Assembly: GCA_963808815.1 (NCBI GenBank)
Contig: CAWEGI010000017.1
Location: 248,001-312,000, forward strand
Source: DATBLE01 sp963808815
GTDB lineage: Bacteria > Actinomycetota > Thermoleophilia > Gaiellales > Gaiellaceae
Direction: 5' to 3'
DNA length: 64,000 bases
The translations under genes and the position numbers were made by a program. How positions within the stretch are numbered: the stretch's first letter is position 1; each line of letters begins with the position of its first letter. The notes under the pieces were generated by a model. It was not told the origin of the DNA, ran no database searches, and saw only the letters and a program-made list of their open reading frames with translations. This document shows positions 1 through 9,389 of the stretch, in pieces.

Positions 1-785
1 TTGTCGGCCATCGACATGTCGAGCGACGTGACCTCGGCCTCGTCGACCGTCGTGCCCCTCTTGGCCGCGGCGCCGCGTTGGAGGACGAGATCCAGGAATG
101 ATCTGTTGTAGGCGACGGCGAGCCCGGTCCGCGGAGCGACGAAGCTCTCGGTGACGGCGAGCGTGGCCAAGGTGCCGGGCGGGCCGGCAGAAACCACGAA
201 CGCGTCGACGGTGTCGGCCGACGCCGGGGTGAGCGTCAGCCGGACCGACCAATCGGAGTCCGCGGGTCGAGTCGTCGCGTCCGGGAACCTCGATGCGTTG
301 AGTCCTTCGACCAGGCTGTCGGCGATCGGCAGCTTGGTATCGGCGAGGACCTGTTGGACCTCGGGGCCGGTCATGAACGCATTGATGTCGTCGGCGGTCA
401 CCGGAAAGGCCGGAGTGCCGTCGACCCCGTCGTAGCTGAAACCGATTTCCGGAACCGGGTCGGCAGGAGTCAACACGATTGTCAGGCGGACGGCGGCGTC
501 GAGCGGGAACGTGATCGGGTCCGCACCGGGATCGGCCGCGGGGCGCGCCTCGATCGTTCCTGTGAGGTGGAGCCGCGTCCTGGGCGCGCCGGGCCCGGCG
601 GTCACCAGCTCGAAGGTCGGTGGATCGAGCAGGGCGACGACGTCGAACGTCTGGCCGCCCACGTCTCGAGTGAACTCCTGACGGTCCGGCAATCGGCCGA
701 TCCGCATCAACTCCGCGAGAAAATCCGTGACGACATCGAGGCCGACGCCGACGGCGGCGTCCGCGTCCCCAAGCCCGACTTTCAT
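1..785 (-). CDS. Partial hypothetical protein, C-terminus beyond window
   Basis: An open frame runs from an ATG at 785 leftwards to the window edge without a stop, giving about 261 residues. A G-rich stretch (GGGGGT) lies just upstream of the ATG. The protein has no signal peptide, membrane segment or motif that I recognise. It is acidic, poor in Cys, and rich in short beta-type stretches such as FDVVALLDPPTFEL and VRLTIVLTPA. It lies 75 bp downstream of the O-demethylase gene on the same strand and may be the next gene of that operon. Function unknown. The long plus-strand frames over this interval are shadows of it. Confidence 0.6.
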   Translation of the reverse strand, partial: MKVGLGDADAAVGVGLDVVTDFLAELMRIGRLPDRQEFTRDVGGQTFDVVALLDPPTFELVTAGPGAPRTRLHLTGTIEARPAADPGADPITFPLDAAVRLTIVLTPADPVPEIGFSYDGVDGTPAFPVTADDINAFMTGPEVQQVLADTKLPIADSLVEGLNASRFPDATTRPADSDWSVRLTLTPASADTVDAFVVSAGPPGTLATLAVTESFVAPRTGLAVAYNRSFLDLVLQRGAAAKRGTTVDEAEVTSLDMSMAD

Positions 786-860
786 CCTGCACCCCCTGCC
801 TGGCGGGACGATATCCGATCGGTCGTGGAACTTCCAACCGCGCGGCCCCGGACGGAAAGG

Positions 861-2243
861 TCAGACCTTCGTCGCTCGGTACGACCGGCGGACCACCTCC
901 GTGTACGGCACCGGGCTGACGGTCGCGCGCATCTCCGTCTGCACGTGCGGCTCGACGGTCGGCTTCGATGAGCCGCCGTCCTCCTCGCCCCAGACGAGGG
1001 TCACCTCGGTTCCCGGCTCGGCGTACTCGGGCTCCAGCACCGCCAGGGTGAGCATCTTCCCCTCGTTGGCGCTGTACCCGATCCAGGTGGAGACGCCGAC
1101 CGTCTCGTCGTCTGCCGTCACCCGGTCGAACGGGTGCATGCAGTAGACGGCCGACGGCCAGTCCATGAACTTCGCGCGCTCGTCGGCCGGCCCGAACATC
1201 ATGCCGATCGTGCTCGTCACGTCCTCGTCGTCGAGCGCCAGCGTCACCTTCTGCCGGTGCTCCTGGCCCGCGATGTCCTCGAGTGCCTCACGGCCGATGA
1301 AGTCGTGGTCGAACTTGACATAGCTGCCGTAGCCGAGGTCCCAGGGCGTCAAGTAGTAGTCCACGATCGAGGCCGACGAGAAGCTGCCCCCGATCGAGGC
1401 CGAGCCCTCGTACCCGGCGGCGGGCAGCCACTCGCGGTACGCCTTCAGGCTCTCGCCCGAGTACACGGCCGGGAGCGGCGAGGGGATCCATCCGGACTCG
1501 AGCGTGTTCGACGAGTAGGCCCGCCCGCCGACCTGCCTCAGCCCGAACTCCTCCCCCGCCTCGAGCAACGCCTCGTGCACCGGCGTCTCGTCCTCCCACG
1601 GGCCGAAGAGCTCCCAGCCGGGCTGGCCGACCATCCCGTGGCGGAGGGCACGCACGGGCCGCCCGGCGATCGTGATCGTGGTCATGTTGAAGAACTTGAG
1701 CTCCGGGGCAGGCCCACCGAGCACCTTCTCGATCACCTGCATCGCATTCGGCCCCTGGATCTGGAACCGGTAGGAGCGGCGCCGCCCGTCGGTGCGTAGG
1801 GCCCAGCGCTGGTCGAGCTCCACACTGACGTCCTCGTCGCCGGTCTCGGCGTGGTAGGTGATCCAGTTCAGCGCGGGCGCGCGGCCGACGAGATTGAAAC
1901 GGTTCTCGGCCAGGTGGAAGAGGATCACGTCGCCGATCACGTAGCCGTCCGGCGTGCACGGCACGAAGTGCTTGGCCTTGTCGACCGTGAACCCCTCGAA
2001 GCTGTTGACGGCGAGCCTGGAGAGGAGCTTGGCCGCGTCGGGGCCCCAGACCGCCAGGTCGGCCATGTGGTACGACTGGTTGAAGAGCACGCAGCTCGTC
2101 TGCCAGGCGATCTGCTCGTCGCGCCAGTTCGTGTACTCCGCCGGAACCCCCGGGTAGACGTTCGGGCCGGCCTGCGAGTTGCGCAGCAGCTCGACCGGGC
2201 TCTCGACGGTGCCGAGCAGGTCTTCCAGGCTTCGATCAGCCAT
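861..2243 (-). CDS. THF-dependent aromatic O-demethylase, LigM/GcvT family
   Basis: This 460-residue protein belongs to the aminomethyltransferase (GcvT) fold group that includes LigM and DesA, which move the methyl of an aromatic methoxy group onto tetrahydrofolate. Length matches LigM (about 470). It aligns end to end with the second copy at 25287-26681, sharing TNWRDEQIAW near residue 38, GWELFGPWED against GRELFGPWED, LESGWIP and KFDHDFIGREALE. A clear ribosome site (AGAGAGGA) precedes the ATG, which overlaps the end of the LivF gene by 8 bp. Its place at the end of an ABC-uptake operon suggests that it demethylates the imported compound. The family call is firm; the substrate (vanillate, syringate, 3-O-methylgallate or another methylated compound) is inference. 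Confidence 0.8.
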   Translation of the reverse strand: MADRSLEDLLGTVESPVELLRNSQAGPNVYPGVPAEYTNWRDEQIAWQTSCVLFNQSYHMADLAVWGPDAAKLLSRLAVNSFEGFTVDKAKHFVPCTPDGYVIGDVILFHLAENRFNLVGRAPALNWITYHAETGDEDVSVELDQRWALRTDGRRRSYRFQIQGPNAMQVIEKVLGGPAPELKFFNMTTITIAGRPVRALRHGMVGQPGWELFGPWEDETPVHEALLEAGEEFGLRQVGGRAYSSNTLESGWIPSPLPAVYSGESLKAYREWLPAAGYEGSASIGGSFSSASIVDYYLTPWDLGYGSYVKFDHDFIGREALEDIAGQEHRQKVTLALDDEDVTSTIGMMFGPADERAKFMDWPSAVYCMHPFDRVTADDETVGVSTWIGYSANEGKMLTLAVLEPEYAEPGTEVTLVWGEEDGGSSKPTVEPHVQTEMRATVSPVPYTEVVRRSYRATKV

Positions 2244-3003
2244 CGTGGTCCTCTCTTTCGGTCACGGGCGCCGGCTCTCCGTCGACGGCGCCCTGCGTGT
2301 GCTCTCCGAGGTAGCTCGCGATCAACAGCTGCCGGTTGGCACGCAGGTGCTCCGCATCGTTGTGGAGCACTATCCGGCCGTGCGAAAGGACGTACCCACG
2401 GTCGGCGACCTCGAGCGCCAGGTGCACGTGCTGCTCGACGAGCAGGACGGCGCAGCCGCGCTCGTCCGCGAACGACCGCACCACGGGCAGCAGCCGCTCG
2501 ACGATCACCGGCGCGAGCCCCAGGCTCAGCTCGTCCAGCAGCAGCATCTTCGGTCGCCGGGCCAGCGCGCGGGCGACCGCGAGCATCTGCTGCTCGCCGC
2601 CCGAGAGGAGGCCGACCCGCCGCCCCTTCAGCTCCGCCAGCTTCGGGAAGTACTCGTAGGCGAGGGTGTCGTCGATCGGCTCGCCACGGGGCCCGACGCG
2701 GAAGTGCTCGGCGACCGTCATGCCGAAGAACAGGCCGCGGCCCTCGGGAACGTGGGCGATACCCAGCCGGGCCCGCGCGCTCGGGGAGGTGCGGGCGAGG
2801 TCGTCACCGCCGAAGAGGATGCGACCGACCATGGGGCGCACCAGGCCGGAGACGACGCGCAGCGTCGTCGTCTTTCCCGCGCCGTTCGCCCCGAGCAGGG
2901 CGACCACCTCGCCCGCGTCAACGGTCAGGTCCACGTCGCGGATCACCGCCGCCTCGTCGTAGCCGGCGGTCAGCGTCTCGACCGCGAGCACCGCGTCAGC
3001 CAT
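2236..3003 (-). CDS. livF: Branched-chain-type ABC transporter ATPase LivF
   Basis: Cytoplasmic ATPase of a HAAT (LivFGHMJ) importer, 255 residues as expected for LivF. Walker A is GANGAGKTT at residues 38-46, the signature LSGGE is near 132, and Walker B ends in LLLDEL near 153-158. The HVPEGRGLFFGMTV segment is typical of LivF. The start at 3003 is preferred to an upstream ATG at 3039 because GGAGAGGA lies just before it and because the overlap with LivG is then only 8 bp. HAAT importers carry amino acids, amides or aromatic acids. The flanking O-demethylase favours an aromatic or methylated substrate, which is inferred. Confidence 0.9.
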   Translation of the reverse strand: MADAVLAVETLTAGYDEAAVIRDVDLTVDAGEVVALLGANGAGKTTTLRVVSGLVRPMVGRILFGGDDLARTSPSARARLGIAHVPEGRGLFFGMTVAEHFRVGPRGEPIDDTLAYEYFPKLAELKGRRVGLLSGGEQQMLAVARALARRPKMLLLDELSLGLAPVIVERLLPVVRSFADERGCAVLLVEQHVHLALEVADRGYVLSHGRIVLHNDAEHLRANRQLLIASYLGEHTQGAVDGEPAPVTEREDHDG

Positions 3004-3772
3004 GGGCGTCCTCTCCGACGGCGAGCCTTGACGCGGCACCGCCCAGGTAGGCGCCGATCACCTGCGGATCGCTGCGGACGACGTCGGGGGCGCCGCGGGC
3101 GATCACCTCGCCGAACTCCAGCACGACCACCTCGTCGCAGATCCCGAGCACGAGACCCATGTCGTGGTCGACCAGGAGCATGGCCTGGCCGTCGTCGGCC
3201 AGTCCGCGCAGTTGGGCGCCGAGCTCCTCGCTCTCGCGCGTGTCCAGGCCGGCGGCAGGCTCGTCGAGGCACACGATCCGCGGCTTCGGCGCGAGTGCCC
3301 GGGCGATCCCGACCAGCTTGCGCTGTCCCTGCGACAACTCGCTGGGCAGTTGTTCCACCGTGTCCTCGACGCCGAGCAGCGCCAGGGCGGGCGTGATCTC
3401 GTCCGAGTGCGGGTCGGGAACCGAGACCGTCTCGCGGATCGTTCGCCAGGCCGATGTGCGGTGCGAGGCGACGAGCAGGTTCTCGCCGACCGAGAGGTCG
3501 TCGAACAGCTCGATCGACTGCCACGTCCGCGCGAGGCCGCGCCTCGCCCGAACGTGCGGCGACGCCCCTGTCAGGTCCTCCCCGTCGAGCTCGACCCGAC
3601 CGTCGCAGCGGACGAATCCGCTGATCGCGTCGATGAACGTCGTCTTGCCCGCCCCGTTCGGTCCGATCAGGCCGACGAGCTGCCCCTCGCCGACCTCGAG
3701 GTCGACGTCGACGACCGCCCGGACGCCGCCGAACCGGACGGAAATCCCCGTCGCCTTCAGGACCGGGGTCAT
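2996..3772 (-). CDS. livG: Branched-chain-type ABC transporter ATPase LivG
   Basis: Second ATPase of the same importer, 258 residues. Walker A GPNGAGKTT is at residues 37-45. The ABC signature is LSQGQ, a variant of LSGGQ, and Walker B is RIVCLDEP. The LivG-type loop RTWQSIELFDDLSVGENL is present. It begins 19 bp after the AraC gene ends and overlaps livF by 8 bp, so the two ATPases are probably translationally coupled. It should pair with LivF on the cytoplasmic face of the fused permease encoded at 5960-7969. The order is unusual in that two other genes separate the permease from its ATPases. Confidence 0.9.
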   Translation of the reverse strand: MTPVLKATGISVRFGGVRAVVDVDLEVGEGQLVGLIGPNGAGKTTFIDAISGFVRCDGRVELDGEDLTGASPHVRARRGLARTWQSIELFDDLSVGENLLVASHRTSAWRTIRETVSVPDPHSDEITPALALLGVEDTVEQLPSELSQGQRKLVGIARALAPKPRIVCLDEPAAGLDTRESEELGAQLRGLADDGQAMLLVDHDMGLVLGICDEVVVLEFGEVIARGAPDVVRSDPQVIGAYLGGAASRLAVGEDAHG

Positions 3773-3791
3773 CGCCCCGCTCCGCCAGCGG

Positions 3792-4757
3792 TCAGTAGGC
3801 CGCGCTGCGGCGCTCGCGCCTGAGGTCGCTCGGCGAGCACCCGTACGCCGAGCGGAAGAGCCGGCTGAAGTGCTGCGGCCCCGGCAGGCCCCACCGGCTT
3901 GCGATCGTCAGGATCGTGTCGTCGTCGAGCGCCGGGTCGAGCAGATCGCGGCGGCAGCGCTCGAGCCGCGTCTCCCTGATCCAGCGGCAGACGCTGGTGC
4001 CCTCGGACTCGAACAGCTTGTGCAGGTACCTGGTCGAGATGAAGCTCGCGCGCGCGATCTGGTCCGGATCCAGCTCCGGGTCGCCGAGGTGCGCCTCGAT
4101 GAATGCCTGGATGTCCAGCAGGATCTCGGCCCGCGTCCGGAGCCTGGTCGCTTCCTCGGCGCGGGCGGGGCCCGCATAGAGGGCACGGACGAGGTCGATC
4201 ACGCACTCGATCGAGTCCGGCGCGTCCGTCGGCGTGATCGTCCCGTCTTCCAGGCCACCGGCCAGGCCCAGCAAGAAGGCGACCGCCGCCCGCGCCAGAC
4301 CCTCGCCGCCCGGGATCCCGACGGCGGTCAGCTTGCTGATCTGCGTCTCCTCCCGGCCGAGCAGGCTCCGCGGCACGCGCACCACGAGCGACTCGTACGG
4401 CTGATCGGCCCGGAAGACCACCGGGTGGGAGGTCTCGTAGCTGATCAGGTCGCCGATCCTGGCAACACCAGTCCGGCCCTCCTGCGCGGCGTTGATCTGC
4501 CCGCGAAGGACGACGGAGAGGTGCAGGCACTCCGGGTCGCAGGCGGCAATCGCCCGCGAGCTCCGCATCATCGTATTCGGGGCTGCGGCGATCTTGAAGA
4601 GGGTGAGCGGTCCGAGCTCGTAGCCCCACATGCGCGCGCCGAACTGCTCGCCCGCCGGGCTCCGTACCTGCACCGGTAGATAGGCGTCGAACGACGAATC
4701 CGACCAGAAGGCCAGACGGTCCTGAGCGGCAACCGTCGCCGTGTCGATCAGCAGCAT
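3792..4757 (-). CDS. AraC family transcriptional regulator
   Basis: A 321-residue regulator with an N-terminal sensing domain of the AraC_binding_2 type (residues about 1-190) and a C-terminal AraC DNA-binding domain with two helix-turn-helix motifs. The stretch TRYLHKLFESEGTSVCRWIRE and the segment around HFSRLFRSAYGCSPSDLRRE are diagnostic of that domain. It sits inside the transporter operon between the MetE-like gene and livG. A role as a substrate-responsive regulator of uptake and O-demethylation is therefore plausible. A possible target is the inverted repeat at 9390-9435 between livJ and the E1 genes. No strong ribosome site precedes the start. Ligand unknown. Confidence 0.88.
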   Translation of the reverse strand: MLLIDTATVAAQDRLAFWSDSSFDAYLPVQVRSPAGEQFGARMWGYELGPLTLFKIAAAPNTMMRSSRAIAACDPECLHLSVVLRGQINAAQEGRTGVARIGDLISYETSHPVVFRADQPYESLVVRVPRSLLGREETQISKLTAVGIPGGEGLARAAVAFLLGLAGGLEDGTITPTDAPDSIECVIDLVRALYAGPARAEEATRLRTRAEILLDIQAFIEAHLGDPELDPDQIARASFISTRYLHKLFESEGTSVCRWIRETRLERCRRDLLDPALDDDTILTIASRWGLPGPQHFSRLFRSAYGCSPSDLRRERRSAAY

Positions 4758-4832
4758 GCGCAGCGGGCCTGAGCCAAGGCCATTGTCGCAGCGATCTTCT
4801 CGCGCCGGGTTCCCGAGAGCAAGCCACGTCGG

Positions 4833-5963
4833 TCACCACAGCCGCTCCGTCGCCAGTCTCGCGCCCTCGGCCAGCGCGGCGAGCTTCGCCCAGCCGAGCT
4901 CCGGATGGATGCGCGAGCCCATCCCGCAGTCGGTGCTCGCGATCACGTTCTCACGGCCGACCCGCTCGGCAAACCGGACGATCCGCTCGGCGACCAGCTC
5001 CGGGTGCTCGATCAAGTTCGTCGAATGAGTGACCACGCCGGGTGCGAGCTTCTTGCCCTCCGCCAGCCGCGTGATCTCCCAGAGGTGGTACTCGTGCTCG
5101 TGACGGACGTTGGCCGCCTCGACCAGGTAGGTGCCTGCGTTCACCGCGAGCATCAGGTCGACGATCTCCTCGAGCGGGATGTCGGTCGCATGCGGTCCGT
5201 GCCAGCTGCCCCAGCAGAGGTGGTAGCGGACGCGGTCCTCGGGCAGACCCTCCAGCGCGTGGTTCAGCGCCTCGACTCGGATCCGGCAATGCGCGTGGTA
5301 GGTCTCCAGATCGAGGTCCGGCTCATGGTCCCACAGGGCCGGGATCCAGGCGTCGTCGACCTGGAGCTGAAACCCCGCGTCGACGATCGCGCGGTACTCC
5401 TCACGGAGCGCGTCGGCGAGCGCCCAGAGGAGCTCCTCCTGTGTCGCGTAGTGCTCGTTCCCCATGTCGACCTCGGCGCTCGCCGGCGCGACCACCGGCA
5501 TGAAGGCGTCCGTAACCTCGACGCCGTCGAGCGCCGCCTTCAGATTCGCGATGTCACGGTGGACGGCGGTCGGGTCGTAGGTGATCGGACCGACGCAGAC
5601 CGGCCTCGTCGCGATGGCTGCCCAGAATGCCCGGTCGCGGCCGTGGAAGAGGACGTCCGGCGTCTCCTGCGCGTACGCGTAGAAGTCCGGAAACCGCAGG
5701 TGGTCGCGGCCGCGCAGCGGCGCAAGCCCGCGGAGATCCTGGCGCTCGATGCCTCCCAGCCGCTCGGTGACGTACCACTGCCAGATCGACTTGCCGTACT
5801 CGCCGTCGTTGACCACGTCGATGCCGACCTCGACCTGTCTGCGAACGACGTCGGCGACGGCCGCAGCGAGCTGCTCCGCAGGCGCTTCGCCGAGCAGCGC
5901 CGACTCCGCCTCCGGCGTGCGCTGGAGCGCCCCGACGTGGGTGGTCAGGATCCGGTCGGTCAT
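4833..5963 (-). CDS. MetE-like zinc methyltransferase (cobalamin-independent methionine synthase II type)
   Basis: This 376-residue protein matches the C-terminal catalytic barrel of MetE and its short relatives, which include epoxyalkane:CoM transferases. Candidate zinc ligands are visible in order: the HxC of YHLCWGSWHGPH, the Glu of LVEAANVRHEHE and the Cys of STDCGMGSR. It has no N-terminal MetE half, so it cannot be a full MetE. The ATG overlaps the permease stop by 4 bp (ATGA), with GTGGAGGA before it. In this operon it may accept a methyl group released by demethylation or act on a methylated substrate such as a betaine or methylthio compound. The reaction is inferred. Confidence 0.8.
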   Translation of the reverse strand: MTDRILTTHVGALQRTPEAESALLGEAPAEQLAAAVADVVRRQVEVGIDVVNDGEYGKSIWQWYVTERLGGIERQDLRGLAPLRGRDHLRFPDFYAYAQETPDVLFHGRDRAFWAAIATRPVCVGPITYDPTAVHRDIANLKAALDGVEVTDAFMPVVAPASAEVDMGNEHYATQEELLWALADALREEYRAIVDAGFQLQVDDAWIPALWDHEPDLDLETYHAHCRIRVEALNHALEGLPEDRVRYHLCWGSWHGPHATDIPLEEIVDLMLAVNAGTYLVEAANVRHEHEYHLWEITRLAEGKKLAPGVVTHSTNLIEHPELVAERIVRFAERVGRENVIASTDCGMGSRIHPELGWAKLAALAEGARLATERLW

Positions 5964-7969
5964 GTGTCCTCCACGGCCACCGGCCGGCCGCGGGCCGCCG
6001 CGGCCCGGCGCCTCCTCCTCTGCTGGTGCTTGCGATACGTGGCGCCTGCGACGCCGTCGGGGTTCTGGATCAGCGTCACGATCAACGCCAGGCCTGCGAA
6101 CAGCAGCGCGTAGTTCCCGGAGATGTCGAGCCACTTCTCGAGCGCGTACGGGAACAGCGCCTCGACGGAGATCAGGCCGGCGAAGATCGCGCCCGAGACC
6201 ATCGTGATCCCACCGACGTAGGCGAGGGCGATCAGGCTGAGCGCTGTCAGTGCCGAGAAGCGGTTGACGGTGACCGAGCTGAAGTTGTAGCCGTACAGCG
6301 CGCCGCTGATCCCCGCGATGAACGAGCTGATCCCGAACGCGGCCAGCTTGACGTTGCGGACGTTGATCCCCGCCGCGGCCGCCGCCCGCTCGTTCGAGCG
6401 GACCGCGAGCATCCGCTGCCCGAGCGGCGAACGGCGAAGGTTCGCGACGTAGAGGCCGAGCAGGACTACGCAGCCGAGGACGAAGAACCCGAACACCGGG
6501 CTCGGCACCTTGTCGTCGATGCCGCGGAAGGGGCCGTACGGGCCGAGGTCGATGCCGAGCTTGGGCTCGGGCACCGGCGAGCTCGATGTGCCACCGCCCC
6601 ACGTCGAGTTGAGAAAGACGAACTGCTCGATCGCCACCGCGGCGGCGAGCGTGATCACCGCCAGGGCCACACCGCGCACACGCAGGGCCGAGAAGCCGAT
6701 CAGGACGCCGAGCACCGTCGCTCCGCAGGCCCCGATCAGCATTACCTGCGGGAACCCGACGCCGTGGTCGGTGGCGAGGTGCGAGAGGATGAAGCCGGAG
6801 ATGCCGGCCAGCGCGAGCTGGACGACTGAGATCTGACCGACGAAGCCGGTGATCACGACGGCCGACAGGCACATGATCGTCGCGAGGAGCGACGTGATCA
6901 GCGCCTGCCTGAAGTCGTAGGGGAAGACGATCAGCGCGGCGACCGCCGCCGCCGTTCCGAGCAGCGCGGGCTGCCAGAGCCTCTTTGCGCGGGGCGCCAA
7001 CGGGAGCCGCCCCTCGACCAGCTCGCCGCGGCTCGGCAGACTCGTGCCGCGCACGAACATCGCGACCACCATCAGCCCGAAGACGAGCAGCTGGTACACG
7101 CCGGGCAACGCGACGCCGTTGTCGGTCGGAAACCAGCTCTGGGTCTGCAGGTAGTAGAGGATGCTCTCGAGCGCCCCGATCGCGAGGCCGACCAGGCACG
7201 CGATCCAGAACGAGGTGAACCGTGCGAAGAGCGCAGCGGTCAGGGCGGGGACGACCTGGAGCGGCAGCGCCTGCGGATCGAGCTGGACGATCGAGGCGGC
7301 GAGGACGCCGAGGCCGCCGGCGAAGAACGTCGCGAGCAGCGTGTTCGCGAGGGCGAGCTGGTTCGGCGACAGTCCCAGCAGCATCGCGCCGATCTCGTTC
7401 TCCGAGGCGGCGCGCGTGGCGAGCCCGAACCGGGTGAATCGGTATGCGACCGAGAGCGCGACCGTCGCGGCGAGGACGATCCCCGGCAGGATGAACCGGT
7501 CGATCGGCACGTTCGAGCCGAACACCGTCACCGTGCCGCCCGGCAGGACCGGCGGCTGCGGCTTCGTGCCGATCCCGAACGCCAGCGAGACGAAGGCCTG
7601 GGAGACGAGCAGCAGTCCGAGCGACGCGGCGAGCTTCGCCAGCGGTGTCGCCGTGCGCAACGGCCGGAAGATCCCGTACTCGACCAGCAGTCCGACCGCC
7701 AGCAGGAAGACCGCCGTCACGATCAGCGCCGGCGCGGTCGACAGGTATGCACCCTGGGCCTCGCCGAACGCCGGGGTGCCACCCCAGGGCGCAGTCCCCG
7801 TCCTCAGCGACCAGTAGCAGTAGCCGGCGAGCATCGCCACCGCACCGGTCGAGAGGTTGATGATCCCGGAGCCGCGGTAGGAGAGGACGATCCCGATCGC
7901 GATCCCCGCGATCAGCGACCCTGCGCCGAGGCCGAGGATCGCGAAGAGGACGATCTGCTGCCAGTCCAT
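5960..7969 (-). CDS. Fused LivH-LivM permease of branched-chain-type ABC transporter
   Basis: A 669-residue polytopic membrane protein joining the two permeases of a HAAT importer in one chain. Residues 1 to about 315 resemble LivH, with GIVLSYRGSGIINLSTGA near the N-terminus. From about 335 onward they resemble LivM, with the typical TGFVGQISVVQLALAGISGF and later RNVKLAAFGISSFIAGISGA. About 16-18 hydrophobic segments can be counted. The last 25 residues are basic and probably cytoplasmic. The gene follows livJ after a strong hairpin at 7996-8025 and overlaps the MetE-like gene by 4 bp. HM fusions are known in Actinobacteria, so this is unusual but not unique. Confidence 0.9.
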   Translation of the reverse strand: MDWQQIVLFAILGLGAGSLIAGIAIGIVLSYRGSGIINLSTGAVAMLAGYCYWSLRTGTAPWGGTPAFGEAQGAYLSTAPALIVTAVFLLAVGLLVEYGIFRPLRTATPLAKLAASLGLLLVSQAFVSLAFGIGTKPQPPVLPGGTVTVFGSNVPIDRFILPGIVLAATVALSVAYRFTRFGLATRAASENEIGAMLLGLSPNQLALANTLLATFFAGGLGVLAASIVQLDPQALPLQVVPALTAALFARFTSFWIACLVGLAIGALESILYYLQTQSWFPTDNGVALPGVYQLLVFGLMVVAMFVRGTSLPSRGELVEGRLPLAPRAKRLWQPALLGTAAAVAALIVFPYDFRQALITSLLATIMCLSAVVITGFVGQISVVQLALAGISGFILSHLATDHGVGFPQVMLIGACGATVLGVLIGFSALRVRGVALAVITLAAAVAIEQFVFLNSTWGGGTSSSPVPEPKLGIDLGPYGPFRGIDDKVPSPVFGFFVLGCVVLLGLYVANLRRSPLGQRMLAVRSNERAAAAAGINVRNVKLAAFGISSFIAGISGALYGYNFSSVTVNRFSALTALSLIALAYVGGITMVSGAIFAGLISVEALFPYALEKWLDISGNYALLFAGLALIVTLIQNPDGVAGATYRKHQQRRRRRAAAARGRPVAVEDT

Positions 7970-7995
7970 TTCTGAGTCTTAGCGCGTGGAACCGA

Positions 7996-8025
7996 AAGGC
8001 GGGGCCGCCGAGGCGGCCCCGCCTT
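7996..8025. terminator. Intercistronic GC hairpin between livJ and livHM
   Basis: A perfect 14-bp inverted repeat (AAGGCGGGGCCGCC against GGCGGCCCCGCCTT) with a 2-base gap lies in the 76 bp between livJ and the permease gene. It has no run of U after it, so it may act as a partial terminator or an mRNA 3'-end stabiliser. Either role would give more binding protein than permease, as is common in ABC operons. Confidence 0.7.
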
Positions 8026-8045
8026 CAGGAGGGAGGGACGTCGAG

Positions 8046-9331
8046 CTAGCCTCCGAGCTTGAACGTCGGAGGAGGCCTGAGGAAGCCGGTGAGCCGCTTG
8101 AACTTGCCGGCTCCCAGGTACTGGAAGAACTGGGTCTGATCGTTGCAGGCGGCCGGCTCGGCGGGGTACTTCCCGCAGTTGAGGCTCGGCGCTCCGAGGG
8201 CCTGCGGGCCCTTGAACGCCCGGATCGCCCTGGTGAAGTTCGCGGAGGTCACCTTCCTGACGCCGATCTGGTTCATCAGCTTCACGGTCGTCAGGATCTG
8301 GCCCCAGGCGACGATCACCCAGGCGTCGGCAGCCAGCTTCGGCTGGCCGACGGCCTTCAGGCCCTTGAGGAACGGCGGCACTGCCGGGTCGGAGACGTCG
8401 AACCCGAGCGACGAGGCGATGCCGTAGTCCCACTTCGCCAGGTCACCGCCGAGCCCCGCCGCGACATCGGGGGCGAGGCAGAGCGGGTTCGAGACCACCG
8501 GCGTGCTGCTCTTCCCGAGCTGCGCAAGCGCCTTGGCGACGGCGACACAGCCGTTCGCGGGCGTCTGCGGGACGATCATGTCGGCGTTCTGCGCGCCCGC
8601 GGCGGTCAGCGGCCCGGTCAGGTCGGTCGCGTTCGCAGCGAAGCCGACCATCGTCGTCTTGATCCCCGCCGACTCGAGGCTGGCCTTCTCGACCTGCGCC
8701 CCGTAGTCGATTCCCGGGACCTGCATGTAGACGACCGCAGCGGTCTTGGCCTTCAGGACGTTCTTGCCGAACGTGCCCCACGGCCCGAGCACCGAGTCGT
8801 TCGTCCCGAAGAGCGCGAAGCCGTTCTTCCGGGCCGCGTCGACCGGCAGCAGCTCGACGCCGCCGACCGTGGGCTTGTTGTTGCCGAGGGCGGCGTAGAA
8901 CGACTGGTTGCCGACCGCGACGGCACCGAACTCGACGACCTTGATCCGCTTGTCGTTGGCGAACTTCTGGCCGCACTTCGTGCCCTCTTCCTCCGCGGAC
9001 GTGGTGAAGCAGTAGCTGACCACGAGCGGGTGGCCCTGGACGCCGCCCAGGTAGCGATTGACGTACTGGACGGCCGTCCTGATTCCGTTCGTCCAGCCGG
9101 GTCCGACCAGGACCTGGCCTCCCTGCGTGTTGATCGCGCCGATGACGACCGGCGAGAGCCTCGCGTTGGCCTTGCCGGGCTTACCGCCGATGTAGACGTC
9201 ACGTAGTTCGTGACCGGGCCCCTGGCCGAGCCCGAGCTGAGCGCGATCGGGACGGTGATGGCGAGCGCGACGGCAACGGCGCCGAGGACGATCGCCAGCC
9301 GTCGAAGCGGAGTTCCGGCTGCAGACCTCAT
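8046..9331 (-). CDS. livJ: Branched-chain-type ABC transporter substrate-binding protein (frameshifted)
   Basis: Periplasmic-binding protein of the LivJ/Peripla_BP_6 type, about 425 residues after correction. The start at 9331 has a strong ribosome site (AAGGAGGGAGA) and opens a signal peptide with the hydrophobic core LAIVLGAVAVALAITVPIAL. The mature part (SPVVIGAINTQGG, then GIRTAVQYVNRYLGGVQGHP) lies in another frame. The frame changes near 9195-9199, where one base appears to be missing or two added. The rest is intact and ends with FKRLTGFLRPPPTFKLGG. It is first gene of the uptake operon. Ligand unknown. Without the frameshift the gene would look entirely normal. Confidence 0.85.
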
Positions 9332-9389
9332 TCTCCCTCCTTGATCTCTGGACGCCGATCTTCCCGCGCGCGGTCCGCGCGCTCTTGAC

